From contig NZ_AKKV01000041.1 in the NCBI RefSeq assembly GCF_000269865.1, positions 1 to 60,770 of the forward strand: a DNA stretch of 60,770 bases, in the 5' to 3' direction. The translations under genes were made by a program, and so were the position numbers. Numbering within the stretch: the stretch's first letter is position 1; every line of letters starts with the position of its first letter. Origin of the DNA: Fictibacillus macauensis ZFHKF-1. GTDB taxonomy: Bacteria > Bacillota > Bacilli > Bacillales > Fictibacillaceae. Positions 1-7,232 of the stretch are shown one piece after another. The notes below the pieces were generated by a model. That model was not told the DNA's origin. It saw nothing but the letters and a program-made list of their open reading frames with translations, and ran no database searches.

Positions 1-50
1 TTGTTTGGTTTTCAAAGAACATTTTTGTTTGTGTCGCTCGTTTTGGCGAC
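1..50 (-). other. 5' leader of an rRNA operon (partial)
   Basis: Read on the minus strand, this stretch carries TGTTCTTTGAAAACC (21-7), the conserved sequence just upstream of 16S rRNA in Bacillus rRNA operons. It is preceded by a small hairpin with arms GTCGC/GCGAC (33-37 and 46-50). The 16S gene itself would begin beyond the left edge. This agrees with B. subtilis, where rrnI follows pdaB. What is seen is the motif and the tandem promoters just upstream; the rRNA gene is inferred. Confidence 0.75.
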
Positions 51-56
51 TTTATT

Positions 57-85
57 AATTTACCATGTTACAACTTGAAAGTCAA
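57..85 (-). promoter_or_regulatory. rRNA operon promoter P2
   Basis: On the minus strand there is a -35 TTGACT (85-80), a 17-bp spacer and a -10 TAAATT (62-57). Transcription would start near base 50 and run off the left edge into the rRNA leader. Its position nearest the 16S leader fits the P2 promoter of Bacillus rRNA operons. Confidence 0.75.
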
Positions 86-141
86 CAACTTTTTTCGTTG
101 TTTTTTCAGTTGTGTGCGTCACCTCGTCGGCGACAAGTAAT

Positions 142-171
142 ACTATATCACGGCTTTCTAATTAACGTCAA
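142..171 (-). promoter_or_regulatory. rRNA operon promoter P1
   Basis: On the minus strand there is a -35 TTGACG (171-166), an 18-bp spacer and a -10 TATAGT (147-142), about 85 bp upstream of P2. Two tandem strong promoters are the usual arrangement for Bacillus rRNA operons. A further TATAAT at 243-238 has no convincing -35 box and may be a third, weaker start. Confidence 0.7.
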
Positions 172-256
172 CACTATTTCGAAACTTTTTTAAAGTTTTT
201 CATATTGCGCCTTTGTTAACAGCTGACGAATGTTCCCATTATACCACGTTAACCCG

Positions 257-475
257 CTAGTTACTTCGTTTTCTACGACAAAACTTCATACAATCACTCG
301 GAGCAGCAAACCGCGTATAAACATTAAATAAGCATTGATATTGTTCACTAAGAATGGCTTTTACGTCCGCATTAACACTTTCATCTTGTAGATCATACAA
401 TAAACTTTCTAACTCTTGTTTTAATACATACTCCACTTCTTTCGCTTCGTGTAAAGATAGCATCACTGCTAACAT
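257..475 (-). CDS. Small conserved-type hypothetical protein (72 aa)
   Basis: I do not recognise a function for this gene. The product is small, charged and apparently soluble, with a mainly helical middle rich in Glu and Leu (roughly residues 5-45) and a C-terminal Cys pair and basic tail (SDCMKFCRRKRSN). It has no signal peptide, membrane segment or known motif. The start is set at 475 because AGGAGGG (91-85 of the 400s, i.e. 491-485) lies nine bases upstream; an in-frame ATG at 496 lies ahead of that site and cannot use it. It sits between the rRNA promoters and pdaB, divergent from pdaB. Similar short frames occur at this place in other Bacillaceae by my recollection, unverified. Confidence 0.6.
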   Translation of the reverse strand: MLAVMLSLHEAKEVEYVLKQELESLLYDLQDESVNADVKAILSEQYQCLFNVYTRFAAPSDCMKFCRRKRSN

Positions 476-569
476 TGACCTTAACCCTCCTGTCATTCCT
501 TAACGCGTGTTCAGTCTTTCCATTTTTTTCAGATTATATGTATGGTCGGTCTATCTTGTCCCTTTTGGA

Positions 570-577
570 CATACACT
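570..577 (+). promoter_or_regulatory. Candidate sporulation promoter -10 for pdaB
   Basis: CATACACT matches the sigma-E -10 consensus (CATACANT) about 44 bp upstream of the pdaB start. No good -35 element is visible at the expected 13-15 bp spacing, so the match is partial. pdaB is expressed in the sporulating cell in B. subtilis, which makes a sporulation sigma factor likely. Confidence 0.35.
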
Positions 578-620
578 TTTTTAGAGAGAATGATAAAAAA
601 GTAAATGAGGAGGGATGGGC

Positions 621-1379
621 ATGAGGTTTGTCATTGTAAATGGAAAGAAAGCTAAGCAATATATCATTATTGTCTTTGCAGCCTTTTTTGCAGCCGCGCT
701 CGCTTTTTTTGGACAAGAGCAATTAGCCGTATTCTCAACAAAGGATGGGCCACGCGCTATTTATCGTGGAGAAGAAACAGGACAACGCATTGCTTTAACC
801 TTTGACATTAGTTGGGGAGATCATCGCGCACTACCTATATTAGATACGTTAAAGAAAGAAGGCATTAAGAACTGTACGTTTTTCGTATCAGCCGCTTGGG
901 CAGAACGTCATCCTGAAATTGTTGAGCGAATCGTAAAAGATGGGCATGAACTTGAAAGTCTTGGTTATCAATTTAAAGATTATACTGGTTTTGAGGATCA
1001 GCAAATTCGGCGAGATATCTTAACCGCTCAAGAAAAAATTAAAAAGGTGTCCGGAAAAACAACGTCCCTTCTCCGCCCACCGAACGGAAGTTTTGACCAA
1101 CGAGTCTTAAATGTGTCTGAGAAACTAAAGCATTCCATCGTTCATTGGAGTGTTGATACAAAGGATTGGCGCAACCCTGGTGTTAATCAAATCGTTAAAA
1201 ATGCAACAAAAAAGGTGAAATCGGGCGATATTTTATTATTACATGCGTCTGATTCCGCTAAACAAACGGAACAAGCATTACCTGAAATCATCGGAAAACT
1301 AAAATCCAATGGCTATTCCTTTGTTAGCGTTGAAGAAATGATTGCGAATACAAAAGCGCATAGCGAAGAAGTTCGTTAA
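621..1379 (+). CDS. pdaB: PdaB, polysaccharide deacetylase-family sporulation protein
   Basis: This is a 252-aa NodB-fold protein needed in B. subtilis for maintaining spores late in sporulation. An N-terminal membrane anchor (about residues 14-31) precedes the NodB domain (about 55-240). The usual metal-binding motif TFDDG reads TFDISWGD here (first Asp about residue 62), and the H-x-x-x-H motif is also degenerate (GHELESLGY). Real deacetylase activity is therefore doubtful, as for other PdaB proteins. LLRPPNG and the late DILLLHASD segment are conserved. ATG 621 is preferred over 615 because GAGGAGGG ends directly at 615 and leaves six bases before 621. It is convergent with kbaA, sharing a bidirectional terminator. 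Confidence 0.93.
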   Translation: MRFVIVNGKKAKQYIIIVFAAFFAAALAFFGQEQLAVFSTKDGPRAIYRGEETGQRIALTFDISWGDHRALPILDTLKKEGIKNCTFFVSAAWAERHPEIVERIVKDGHELESLGYQFKDYTGFEDQQIRRDILTAQEKIKKVSGKTTSLLRPPNGSFDQRVLNVSEKLKHSIVHWSVDTKDWRNPGVNQIVKNATKKVKSGDILLLHASDSAKQTEQALPEIIGKLKSNGYSFVSVEEMIANTKAHSEEVR

Positions 1380-1383
1380 ACAT

Positions 1384-1424
1384 AAGAGAGCCTCCACTAT
1401 ATATGGAGGCTCTCTTATTTCTTT
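1384..1424. terminator. Bidirectional terminator pdaB/kbaA
   Basis: A perfect 13-bp stem (1384-1396 with 1404-1416) with a 7-nt loop is followed by a T-rich stretch on the plus strand and flanked by AA/TT on the other side. It lies just after pdaB and before the kbaA stop, so it can serve both convergent genes. Confidence 0.85.
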
Positions 1425-1459
1425 TCACATCTCTTCTATCTACACTTTTTCTCCATCTT

Positions 1460-2083
1460 TTACGCTTGTTTTTGTTTTGGTACTGTTTTTTCAGTTGTGC
1501 GTTGATTTTTTCGTATCAACCGGTGCAACATTAAAATTTGGTATACATTACACGTACCAAGGGTAGCTATTCCCATCCATAGGGCACTGCCTGCATTTGT
1601 TTTTAATACAGGAACCCATTCTACGGACGTAACGACAATCACAAAAAACAAGGTAGGCACAAAGGCGCCTTTATTCGTTTGTACACGTTTCACGTAGGCG
1701 ACCACTAACCCGAGAACGAACATACCTACCGGAACAAGAATATATGAAAGCATACTTTGTCCTTCTTTATAAAAAGCAGTATAGCGCAAATAAAATAAAT
1801 CAAACAACGTAACACTAATAAGGACAATTTGGACACCATTCCAAAGGCTATGTGATTTAAAAACCCCTAAACCGAAACGATGGACTGTTAAGTACGCAAA
1901 AAAGCCCATTTGACTAAAGACACTAAAGAGCGCACCGAAGCCCGCTAACCCAAGCAAATAAAGAAAGAACTCTTTCACACTTCCGTTTGTTGGAAATTGC
2001 GTTAGTAAGCCTGCCACAAAGGCACAGCCAATTCCTAAAAGCAATGTGCTAACAAATAAAAAGACCCAATTTCGTGACTTCAC
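1460..2083 (-). CDS. kbaA: KbaA, KinB signalling pathway activator
   Basis: A 207-aa integral membrane protein with about six hydrophobic segments (near residues 7-27, 38-62, 83-101, 112-130, 140-160 and 166-186) and a basic, polar C-terminus. In B. subtilis KbaA is required for KinB to feed the sporulation phosphorelay. Identification rests on overall sequence similarity recalled from B. subtilis and on its place between gerD and pdaB. The start codon is GTG at 2083, with AGGAGG six to seven bases upstream. It is divergent from gerD and convergent with pdaB, exactly the arrangement known in Bacillus. Confidence 0.9.
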   Translation of the reverse strand: MKSRNWVFLFVSTLLLGIGCAFVAGLLTQFPTNGSVKEFFLYLLGLAGFGALFSVFSQMGFFAYLTVHRFGLGVFKSHSLWNGVQIVLISVTLFDLFYLRYTAFYKEGQSMLSYILVPVGMFVLGLVVAYVKRVQTNKGAFVPTLFFVIVVTSVEWVPVLKTNAGSALWMGIATLGTCNVYQILMLHRLIRKNQRTTEKTVPKQKQA

Positions 2084-2233
2084 ATGTCTGCCTCCTATCC
2101 TTATGTAACCGTTATCGATTGTACCAATCTATACCAAAAAAATCCACTCTGTTTCCTATTTTTTCAACGGTTAAATCTTCTGTTCCGTATCACACTATAG
2201 GTAAGAAACACAAAGAAAGGAGAAGGAGCAGAC

Positions 2234-2857
2234 GTGAAAAAAATACTTACAGCCGCCTGTTTATTCTGTTTTCTTCTTTTCACACTAGGCGGGTGTGCAG
2301 AGAAGGAAGCACAAGGGAATTCCTCACCAAACATGGATTATGATGCAACAAAGAAAATGCTCATCGATATTTTAAAAACTGATGATGGTAAAAAAGCAAT
2401 GTCGGACGTTTTAACCGATCAGTCGATGAAAAAGCACTTATTGTTCGATCAAGAAATGATTAAACAAACGATTGAAAAAGAGCTTCTTTCTAAAAAAGGG
2501 GAGAAGTTTTGGGAAGAATCCTTTAAAGATCCGAAATTTGCTGCAACGTATGCAAAAAGCATGAAAAAAGAACACGAAAAGCTCATGAAGGATTTAATGA
2601 AAGATCCAGCTTATCAAGCGGAAGTCATGAAAATTTTAAAGAGCCCTGAGATCGGAAAGAAGCTTCTTGAAGTAGCAAATAGTCCTGAATATCGAAAAGA
2701 AGTAAAGAAAATTATGATGGAAACCTTCCAAAGTCCTCTTGTTAAAGCCCAAGTTGCTGAAATGTTAAAGAAAGCAGCTCATGAGGAAATTGATCAGTCG
2801 ATGAAAAAAGGTGGCGCTAAAGGTGGCACACAAGATAAAGGCGAAAAGAAATCTTAA
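2234..2857 (+). CDS. gerD: GerD, spore germination lipoprotein
   Basis: A 207-aa lipoprotein of the spore inner membrane that clusters nutrient germinant receptors into the germinosome. The N-terminal signal peptide ends in the lipobox LGGC, with the lipidated Cys near residue 21. The mature protein is highly charged and alpha-helical, rich in Lys and Met, with a Gly/Lys-rich tail. The start is GTG at 2234 with an AAGGAG site upstream. It is monocistronic, divergent from kbaA and convergent with salA. Expression is expected in the forespore under sigma-G; a -10-like CACACTA lies near 2201, but I see no convincing -35. Confidence 0.92.
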   Translation: MKKILTAACLFCFLLFTLGGCAEKEAQGNSSPNMDYDATKKMLIDILKTDDGKKAMSDVLTDQSMKKHLLFDQEMIKQTIEKELLSKKGEKFWEESFKDPKFAATYAKSMKKEHEKLMKDLMKDPAYQAEVMKILKSPEIGKKLLEVANSPEYRKEVKKIMMETFQSPLVKAQVAEMLKKAAHEEIDQSMKKGGAKGGTQDKGEKKS

Positions 2858-2863
2858 CGAAGT

Positions 2864-2903
2864 AAAAAGAAGCCAAACATATACGCTGTTTGGCTTCTTT
2901 TTC
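2864..2903. terminator. Bidirectional terminator gerD/salA
   Basis: A perfect 16-bp stem (2864-2879 with 2887-2902) with a 7-nt loop. The arms begin with five A and end with five T, so a U-tract is present whichever strand is transcribed. It sits between the convergent stops of gerD (2857) and salA (2906). Confidence 0.93.
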
Positions 2904-2905
2904 GT

Positions 2906-3928
2906 TTATAGCTGTTTAATGACCTTTTGGGCAATATCTTCATAGATACGGCCAAGCTTATGATCGCGCGCATAGACACTTGGCGCAAAGTCTTCTTCAT
3001 CAAAGTCAGGTTGTCCGAGTGGAAGCTGACCGAGCATCGGCACGCTTAACTCATCACACAACCGCTCGCCGCCACCTTTACCAAAAACATATTCCTTCTC
3101 ACCTGTTACTTTGCTTTCAAAATACGCCATATTTTCAATCACGCCAAGAATTTCATGATCTGTCTTCAATGCCATTGTCCCTGCACGTGCTGCTACAAAT
3201 GCTGCTGTCGCATGTGGCGTAGTCACAATAATTTCTTTACACTTAGGAAGCATTTTATGAACATCAAGCGCTACGTCTCCTGTGCCTGGTGGCAAATCGA
3301 GAAGCACATAGTCTAAATCTCCCCATGCTACTTCACTAAAGAAGTTATTTAGCATTTTTCCAAGCATCGGCCCACGCCAAATAACTGGTGCATTATCTTC
3401 TACAAAAAAGGCCATTGATATGACTTTTACACCGAAACGATCGACAGGGTGAATGCTTTCGCCTACCACTTGTGGTCGTTCCGTAATTCCCATCATATCA
3501 GGGATACTAAATCCATATATATCTGCATCAACAAGACCAACTTTTTTACCAAGTCGCGCAAGCGCTACAGCTAAGTTAACAGAAACCGTTGATTTCCCCA
3601 CGCCACCTTTACCACTAGCAATAGCAATAAATTGTGTTTTACTTTCTGGTGACAGTAAGCCTGGTGCTGCACTTGGAGCCGAAGTAGCCTCTTTACGTTC
3701 TTCAAAACGTAATCCGACCGATTCTACTCCTTCACTTTTTAATGCGGCAACAACCTCTTGTTGAAGCATCATTTGTTCTGGTGTACCTGTTTGTGGCAAC
3801 GCGATCTTTAGGCTTACATAGCCTTCTTTTAATTTAATTTCCTGAATCGCACCTGATTCGGCAAGGCTTTTATGTAAAAAAGGATCTTGTATTTTTGCTA
3901 AAAGCTCCATTACTTTTTCTTCTGTCAT
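2906..3928 (-). CDS. salA: SalA, Mrp/NBP35-family P-loop ATPase
   Basis: A 340-aa Mrp-family ATPase. The family loads iron-sulfur clusters; in B. subtilis SalA is also described as a regulator of exoprotease genes. An N-terminal MIP18-like domain (about 1-80) precedes the deviant Walker A loop GKGGVGKST (about 106-114), then DADIYGFS and DLPPGTGD. The C-terminal CxxC of canonical Mrp scaffolds is absent, as in SalA. Start 3928 is chosen because AAGGGA lies nine bases upstream; an ATG at 3946 would place that site inside the gene. It lies downstream of cwlD with a weak terminator between and a candidate extended -10 promoter of its own. Confidence 0.92.
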   Translation of the reverse strand: MTEEKVMELLAKIQDPFLHKSLAESGAIQEIKLKEGYVSLKIALPQTGTPEQMMLQQEVVAALKSEGVESVGLRFEERKEATSAPSAAPGLLSPESKTQFIAIASGKGGVGKSTVSVNLAVALARLGKKVGLVDADIYGFSIPDMMGITERPQVVGESIHPVDRFGVKVISMAFFVEDNAPVIWRGPMLGKMLNNFFSEVAWGDLDYVLLDLPPGTGDVALDVHKMLPKCKEIIVTTPHATAAFVAARAGTMALKTDHEILGVIENMAYFESKVTGEKEYVFGKGGGERLCDELSVPMLGQLPLGQPDFDEEDFAPSVYARDHKLGRIYEDIAQKVIKQL

Positions 3929-3966
3929 GATGGCACGTCCCTTCATATGTATTCGATTTCATACAT

Positions 3967-3972
3967 AGTATA
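3967..3972 (-). promoter_or_regulatory. Candidate extended -10 promoter for salA
   Basis: On the minus strand, TGC precedes TATACT (3972-3967), an extended -10 element 38 bp upstream of the salA start. No good -35 box is visible, which extended -10 promoters can tolerate. Confidence 0.35.
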
Positions 3973-3998
3973 GCATAGTTCTTCCCATCTACAGGTAA

Positions 3999-4021
3999 AA
4001 GACGCGGTTCATTGTCCCGCG
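3999..4021 (-). terminator. Weak terminator after cwlD
   Basis: On the minus strand a 5-bp GC stem, CGCGG/CCGCG (4021-4017 with 4007-4003), spans the cwlD stop codon and is followed by TCTTTT. It is short and probably leaky. Confidence 0.4.
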
Positions 4022-4737
4022 CCATCTTTTGGTACTTTTTCATTTGTATAGTAACGTAAAATGCCCTGATAAATGGAGGCGGATATTTTCATTTGATACG
4101 TCTTCGTCTTTAACAATTCACGTTCTGAAGGGTTTGATAAAAATCCTACTTCAACGAGTGTGCCTGGCAGCTTACTCGTTCGTAATAAATAAATTCCATC
4201 AATTGATTTAGCCACTCGATTCGTGTTTTCTAAATTTCGTTTAAGCTCAGCTTGGATAAATTTAGACGCCGTGGCTCCTTGCTTGTCGCTCGGATGAAAG
4301 AATACTTGCGCTCCTCGCCATTGTGAAGCAGGCAGAGCATTTAAATGAACACTCACATATAAGTCCCCGTGAGAACCATTTATAATCTCTTTACGCTTAC
4401 GTAAATCCTGCATCTTCCGCTTCCGCACTTTTTCCACACTAGGATCTCCAAGATCCTTGTCCCGCTCTCGGGTCATAATAACAAGCGCACCCGCTTCTTG
4501 GAGATAATCCCTAAGCTTTAAAGATATATCAAGGGTAATATCTTTTTCTAACACGCCACCCTTACCAACGGCACCGCCATCCATCCCTCCATGACCAGGA
4601 TCTAAAATAATGACTTTCCCCGACAGCGGTAGGTTCCATGTTTTTATTACATGTTGCTCTGTAAATTGATAACTGAATAAAAATAGCAATAAAACAAATC
4701 CACTAACAAAGGCAAGTTGCTTTCCCCGTCTTCTCAT
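4009..4737 (-). CDS. cwlD: CwlD, spore-cortex N-acetylmuramoyl-L-alanine amidase
   Basis: A 242-aa Amidase_3 zinc enzyme that removes the peptide from muramic acid, the first step towards the muramic-delta-lactam mark of spore cortex. It acts outside the membrane, anchored by a hydrophobic segment at about residues 8-22. Zinc and catalytic residues are visible: His in DPGHGG (about 49), Glu in LEKD (about 64), His in SVHLNA (about 131) and the catalytic Glu in LVEVGFLSN (about 196). The start is ATG 4737, seven bases after GGAGG; earlier ATGs at 4770 and 4752 precede that site. It follows ybaK. The deacetylase partner of this pathway is PdaA, not the nearby PdaB. Confidence 0.93.
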   Translation of the reverse strand: MRRRGKQLAFVSGFVLLLFLFSYQFTEQHVIKTWNLPLSGKVIILDPGHGGMDGGAVGKGGVLEKDITLDISLKLRDYLQEAGALVIMTRERDKDLGDPSVEKVRKRKMQDLRKRKEIINGSHGDLYVSVHLNALPASQWRGAQVFFHPSDKQGATASKFIQAELKRNLENTNRVAKSIDGIYLLRTSKLPGTLVEVGFLSNPSERELLKTKTYQMKISASIYQGILRYYTNEKVPKDGAGQ

Positions 4738-4799
4738 CAAGCCCCTCCACATAACAGACCTATACGTCATATATATAAGGAGAGGGACAAGATTATACC

Positions 4800-5240
4800 T
4801 TAATGCAAGCGCATTTTATACCTTTTTTCACCATTACGATACCCTTCTTGCCACCAACGCTCAACATAAAATTGGCAGCATTGCTGTAATGACTCCATCA
4901 TCGGTTCTGTTCCCCAGCACCAGAACTGCCAATAATCAAATAAACTTTCAACGAGTTCATTTTCTTGCACAGAGCTACGGTTTCTGATGTCGTTAAGCGT
5001 TTCCCCATGATAAGCAAATCGACTGTACGCAGCTCCTAACAAATACGCATCAATCGCGATATCAATACAAGCATCTTCAATTTCTTGCTGATACAGTAAT
5101 GAATACTCAAAAAACGGTCGGAAAATTTGCTGAAATTCTTTGCGTAATTGCCCTAATGAAAGGTCACGCAACACCTTTCGTTCATAATCCATTTTCTTCG
5201 AACGTTGCTTCTCCCTAAAATTTGTGATCACAATCGCCAT
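4800..5240 (-). CDS. ybaK: YbaK family (DUF2521) protein
   Basis: A 146-aa cytoplasmic protein of unknown function, found beside cwlD in Bacillus genomes. It is acidic and helical, with conserved stretches DYERKVLRDLSL near the N-terminus, DIAIDAYLLGA in the middle and a Trp-rich, basic end (ERWWQEGYRNGEKR). I see no catalytic motif. ATG 5240 has an AGAGGA site upstream. This is not the Cys-tRNA(Pro) deacylase also called YbaK in Escherichia coli. It probably heads the unit running into cwlD (62-base gap). It is divergent from the SPFH gene, with 193 bases between them. Confidence 0.85.
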   Translation of the reverse strand: MAIVITNFREKQRSKKMDYERKVLRDLSLGQLRKEFQQIFRPFFEYSLLYQQEIEDACIDIAIDAYLLGAAYSRFAYHGETLNDIRNRSSVQENELVESLFDYWQFWCWGTEPMMESLQQCCQFYVERWWQEGYRNGEKRYKMRLH

Positions 5241-5379
5241 GATTAATCCTCTTCCCGCGCTTTTTTGCGCTAATCACTTCTCTCTATCGTGAATTCACCA
5301 TACTTACATGTTCTGCAATATTCCACATCCTCATCCTTCATAAATGATGGGAAAAAAATAGTGGCAAATTTAGGATAAG

Positions 5380-5408
5380 TTGATATAATAGTGATATCAC
5401 TTTGATAT
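5380..5408 (+). promoter_or_regulatory. Promoter with three 11-bp-spaced TGATAT repeats (candidate RHH operator)
   Basis: A perfect -10 box TATAAT (5384-5389) lies among three TGATAT hexamers at 5381, 5392 and 5403, exactly 11 bp apart, so all face the same side of the helix. The middle copy lies in a perfect 12-bp palindrome AGTGATATCACT (5390-5401). The -35 region (near 5361-5367) is poor. The array covers the -10 and start site, where a repressor would block transcription. The second gene of the operon encodes a ribbon-helix-helix protein, a class that binds short tandem repeats, so autoregulation is the natural inference. Confidence 0.6.
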
Positions 5409-5433
5409 GTAAAAAGGGAAGGATGATCGTAAC

Positions 5434-6300
5434 ATGACAGAAAGACAAGCATGGAAAACGAATGGCTTTGTTGGCTTGCTATTAGTTCTCATTAGCTTAG
5501 GTATTGCATTTGCATTCTTTTGGCCAGGATATCAAGGACAGCAGCCACTATACTTTATTGGCACCGGCTTATTTGGTATCATCGCTATAGTAACCTTAAC
5601 CGGCATTGCGGTTGTCGAACCAAATCAAGCCAAAGTGCTAACATTTTTAGGTACGTATGTTGGCACGCTAAAGGAACAAGGCTTCTGGTTTACCATTCCG
5701 TTTTCTGTACGCAATAACGTATCGCTTCGAGTGATTAACTTTAACTCTGATCGCTTAAAAGTAAATGACTATGATGGAAATCCGATTGAAATTGCAGCTG
5801 TCGTTGTCTATCGCGTCACAGATGCTTCAAAGGCTATTTTCGATGTTCAAAATTACGAACGCTTCGTTGCGCTGCAAAGCGAAACCGGCTTGCGTCACAT
5901 TGCAAGCAAATACTCCTATGACAATCATGATGATGAATCTCATTTGTCACTTCGGAAAAACTCTGAAGAAATTGCCGGAATTCTTGCAAATGATCTACAA
6001 GATCGATTAACAGTCGCTGGCGTTGTCGTCACAGAAGCACGCATTATGCACTTAGCGTACTCTTCAGAAATTGCAGCTGCGATGTTGCAGCGTCAACAGG
6101 CTCAAGCCGTTCTTTCTGCTAGAAAAGTAATTGTAGACGGCGCCGTTGGACTTGTTAAAGCAGCCATTGAACAATTGGATGAAACGAATGTCGTCGAGTT
6201 AGATGAGGAAAAGAAAGCGTCCATGGTGAACAACCTCTTAGTGTCACTCGTCTCGGAAAAAGGAAACCAACCGATTATTAATGCCGGCAGCATCCATTAA
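5434..6300 (+). CDS. SPFH/Band 7 domain membrane protein
   Basis: A 288-aa member of the SPFH (stomatin/prohibitin/flotillin) superfamily. Two N-terminal hydrophobic segments (about 11-30 and 39-61) anchor it. The SPFH domain begins around VEPNQAKVLTFLG (about 62) and runs to about 230, followed by an Ala/Gln-rich helix typical of SPFH oligomerisation regions. SPFH proteins form ring- or cage-like membrane assemblies and often work with a partner protease or signalling protein; no such partner is encoded here. ATG 5434 has GGAAGG upstream. A 12-base gap separates it from the ribbon-helix-helix gene, so the two form one operon. Specific function unknown. Confidence 0.85.
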   Translation: MTERQAWKTNGFVGLLLVLISLGIAFAFFWPGYQGQQPLYFIGTGLFGIIAIVTLTGIAVVEPNQAKVLTFLGTYVGTLKEQGFWFTIPFSVRNNVSLRVINFNSDRLKVNDYDGNPIEIAAVVVYRVTDASKAIFDVQNYERFVALQSETGLRHIASKYSYDNHDDESHLSLRKNSEEIAGILANDLQDRLTVAGVVVTEARIMHLAYSSEIAAAMLQRQQAQAVLSARKVIVDGAVGLVKAAIEQLDETNVVELDEEKKASMVNNLLVSLVSEKGNQPIINAGSIH

Positions 6301-6312
6301 AGGTGTGATTGT

Positions 6313-6483
6313 ATGGCCAAACGAAAAGCCTATCCGCTACGACTTGATCCTCAGTTGTACGCGGCTATTGAAAAATGGGCGGATGATGAATTAAGAAGTG
6401 TAAATGCTCAAATTGAAATGCTTCTAAAGGAAGCTGCCAAAAAAGCAAAACGCTACCCGCCAAAAGTGAAAAAAGAAACGTAA
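6313..6483 (+). CDS. Arc/MetJ-type ribbon-helix-helix DNA-binding protein (56 aa)
   Basis: A 56-aa basic protein with the Arc-like ribbon-helix-helix layout. A short strand of alternating residues (about 6-12, AYPLRLD) is followed by helix A (about 13-25, [13 protein letters not shown]) and helix B (about 29-45, [16 protein letters not shown]). A Lys-rich tail follows. The [10 protein letters not shown] segment is typical of Arc-family proteins. A site reading AAAGGTG lies nine bases before ATG 6313. It is cotranscribed with the SPFH gene. I infer that it binds the TGATAT repeat array at the operon promoter. An antitoxin-like role is conceivable, but no toxin is adjacent. Confidence 0.82.
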   Translation: MAKRKAYPLRLDPQLYAAIEKWADDELRSVNAQIEMLLKEAAKKAKRYPPKVKKET

Positions 6484-6485
6484 AT

Positions 6486-6518
6486 AAAAACTGCCTGTTA
6501 TCATTAACGGCAGTTTTT
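6486..6518. terminator. Bidirectional terminator, RHH gene/DUF421 gene
   Basis: The arms AAAAACTGCC (6486-6495) and GGCAGTTTTT (6509-6518) pair perfectly. An inner GTTA/TAAC stem follows across one bulged T, with a TCAT loop. A-tract and T-tract sit on both sides, so it can stop both convergent units. Confidence 0.88.
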
Positions 6519-6521
6519 CTT

Positions 6522-7232
6522 TTACTCTTTATCGATGGGTGACTGAATGCCATCATTGTAACAATCAAAATAGAGCTGCCCTTTCGTTCCTTTCACGGCA
6601 TAATATATATCCTCGAGCGAAAGCTTTCGGTTACGTAGTTCCTTGTGTAACCATTCTTCTGTTAAATCGTTATGTGCTAAATTTTGTTTCAGTATTTGTT
6701 TTTCAATAATGAGTTCAACAGGAAAAACCGTTGTAGCTGGCTTAAACGTTGGCAAATCTTTGCGGCGAGCCATTCGAAATTCATACTTTTTCCGAACAGA
6801 TAGCTGTCCATTTGATTCTAAAATCGCATACTGAACATGATCCACATTGAAGATTCCCTTTTGACGCAACATTTGATTTAAATTATCAATATCAAATTTC
6901 GCTTTTTTCATATTCGTTTCTAAAATTTTTCCATCCTCAATGACGACGGTCGGTTCTCCTGAAATCCACCTTCGTGCTCTTCGACTTTTTAACGTTAACC
7001 ACAATGTGAAAATAGCAGTAAAGAAGAACACACCCATCGCTGTCACAGTATGCATCGCACCAACATCTAAGTTAAACGCAAGGTTTCCTGTAATGGAACC
7101 AAGCGTTGCTGCGGCTATAAAATGGTTTAACGTGAGAAATGATAGCATTTGCTTGCCAAGCATGCGAGCAATTATCATAAACAATAGAAAAGCAAGCAAT
7201 GAACGCCAGATAATTGATAAATGCTCCTCCAT
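6522..7232 (-). CDS. DUF421 (YetF-like) membrane protein
   Basis: A 236-aa YetF/YdfS-type protein. The N-terminal part has about three transmembrane segments (near residues 6-24, 35-55 and 58-80), with the conserved ARMLGKQM and TLNHFIAAATLGSITGN. The C-terminal half is the soluble DUF421 domain (EPTVVIEDGKI ... NMKKAKFDIDNLNQMLRQKGIFNVDHVQYAILE). The family is common in spore formers and some members affect spore membrane properties; the role of this copy is unknown. ATG 7232 lies ten bases after AAAGGAG; ATG 7238, two codons earlier, is possible. It is a single gene between two terminators. Confidence 0.85.
   Translation of the reverse strand: MEEHLSIIWRSLLAFLLFMIIARMLGKQMLSFLTLNHFIAAATLGSITGNLAFNLDVGAMHTVTAMGVFFFTAIFTLWLTLKSRRARRWISGEPTVVIEDGKILETNMKKAKFDIDNLNQMLRQKGIFNVDHVQYAILESNGQLSVRKKYEFRMARRKDLPTFKPATTVFPVELIIEKQILKQNLAHNDLTEEWLHKELRNRKLSLEDIYYAVKGTKGQLYFDCYNDGIQSPIDKE

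Noticed and set aside
238-266. Third rRNA promoter with TATAAT at 243-238
   Set aside because: No acceptable -35 box at 16-18 bp; kept only as a remark under P1.
5270-5452. Minus-strand open frame of 60 codons upstream of the SPFH gene
   Set aside because: It overlaps the SPFH promoter, repeats and start codon, and has no ribosome-binding site or recognisable domain.
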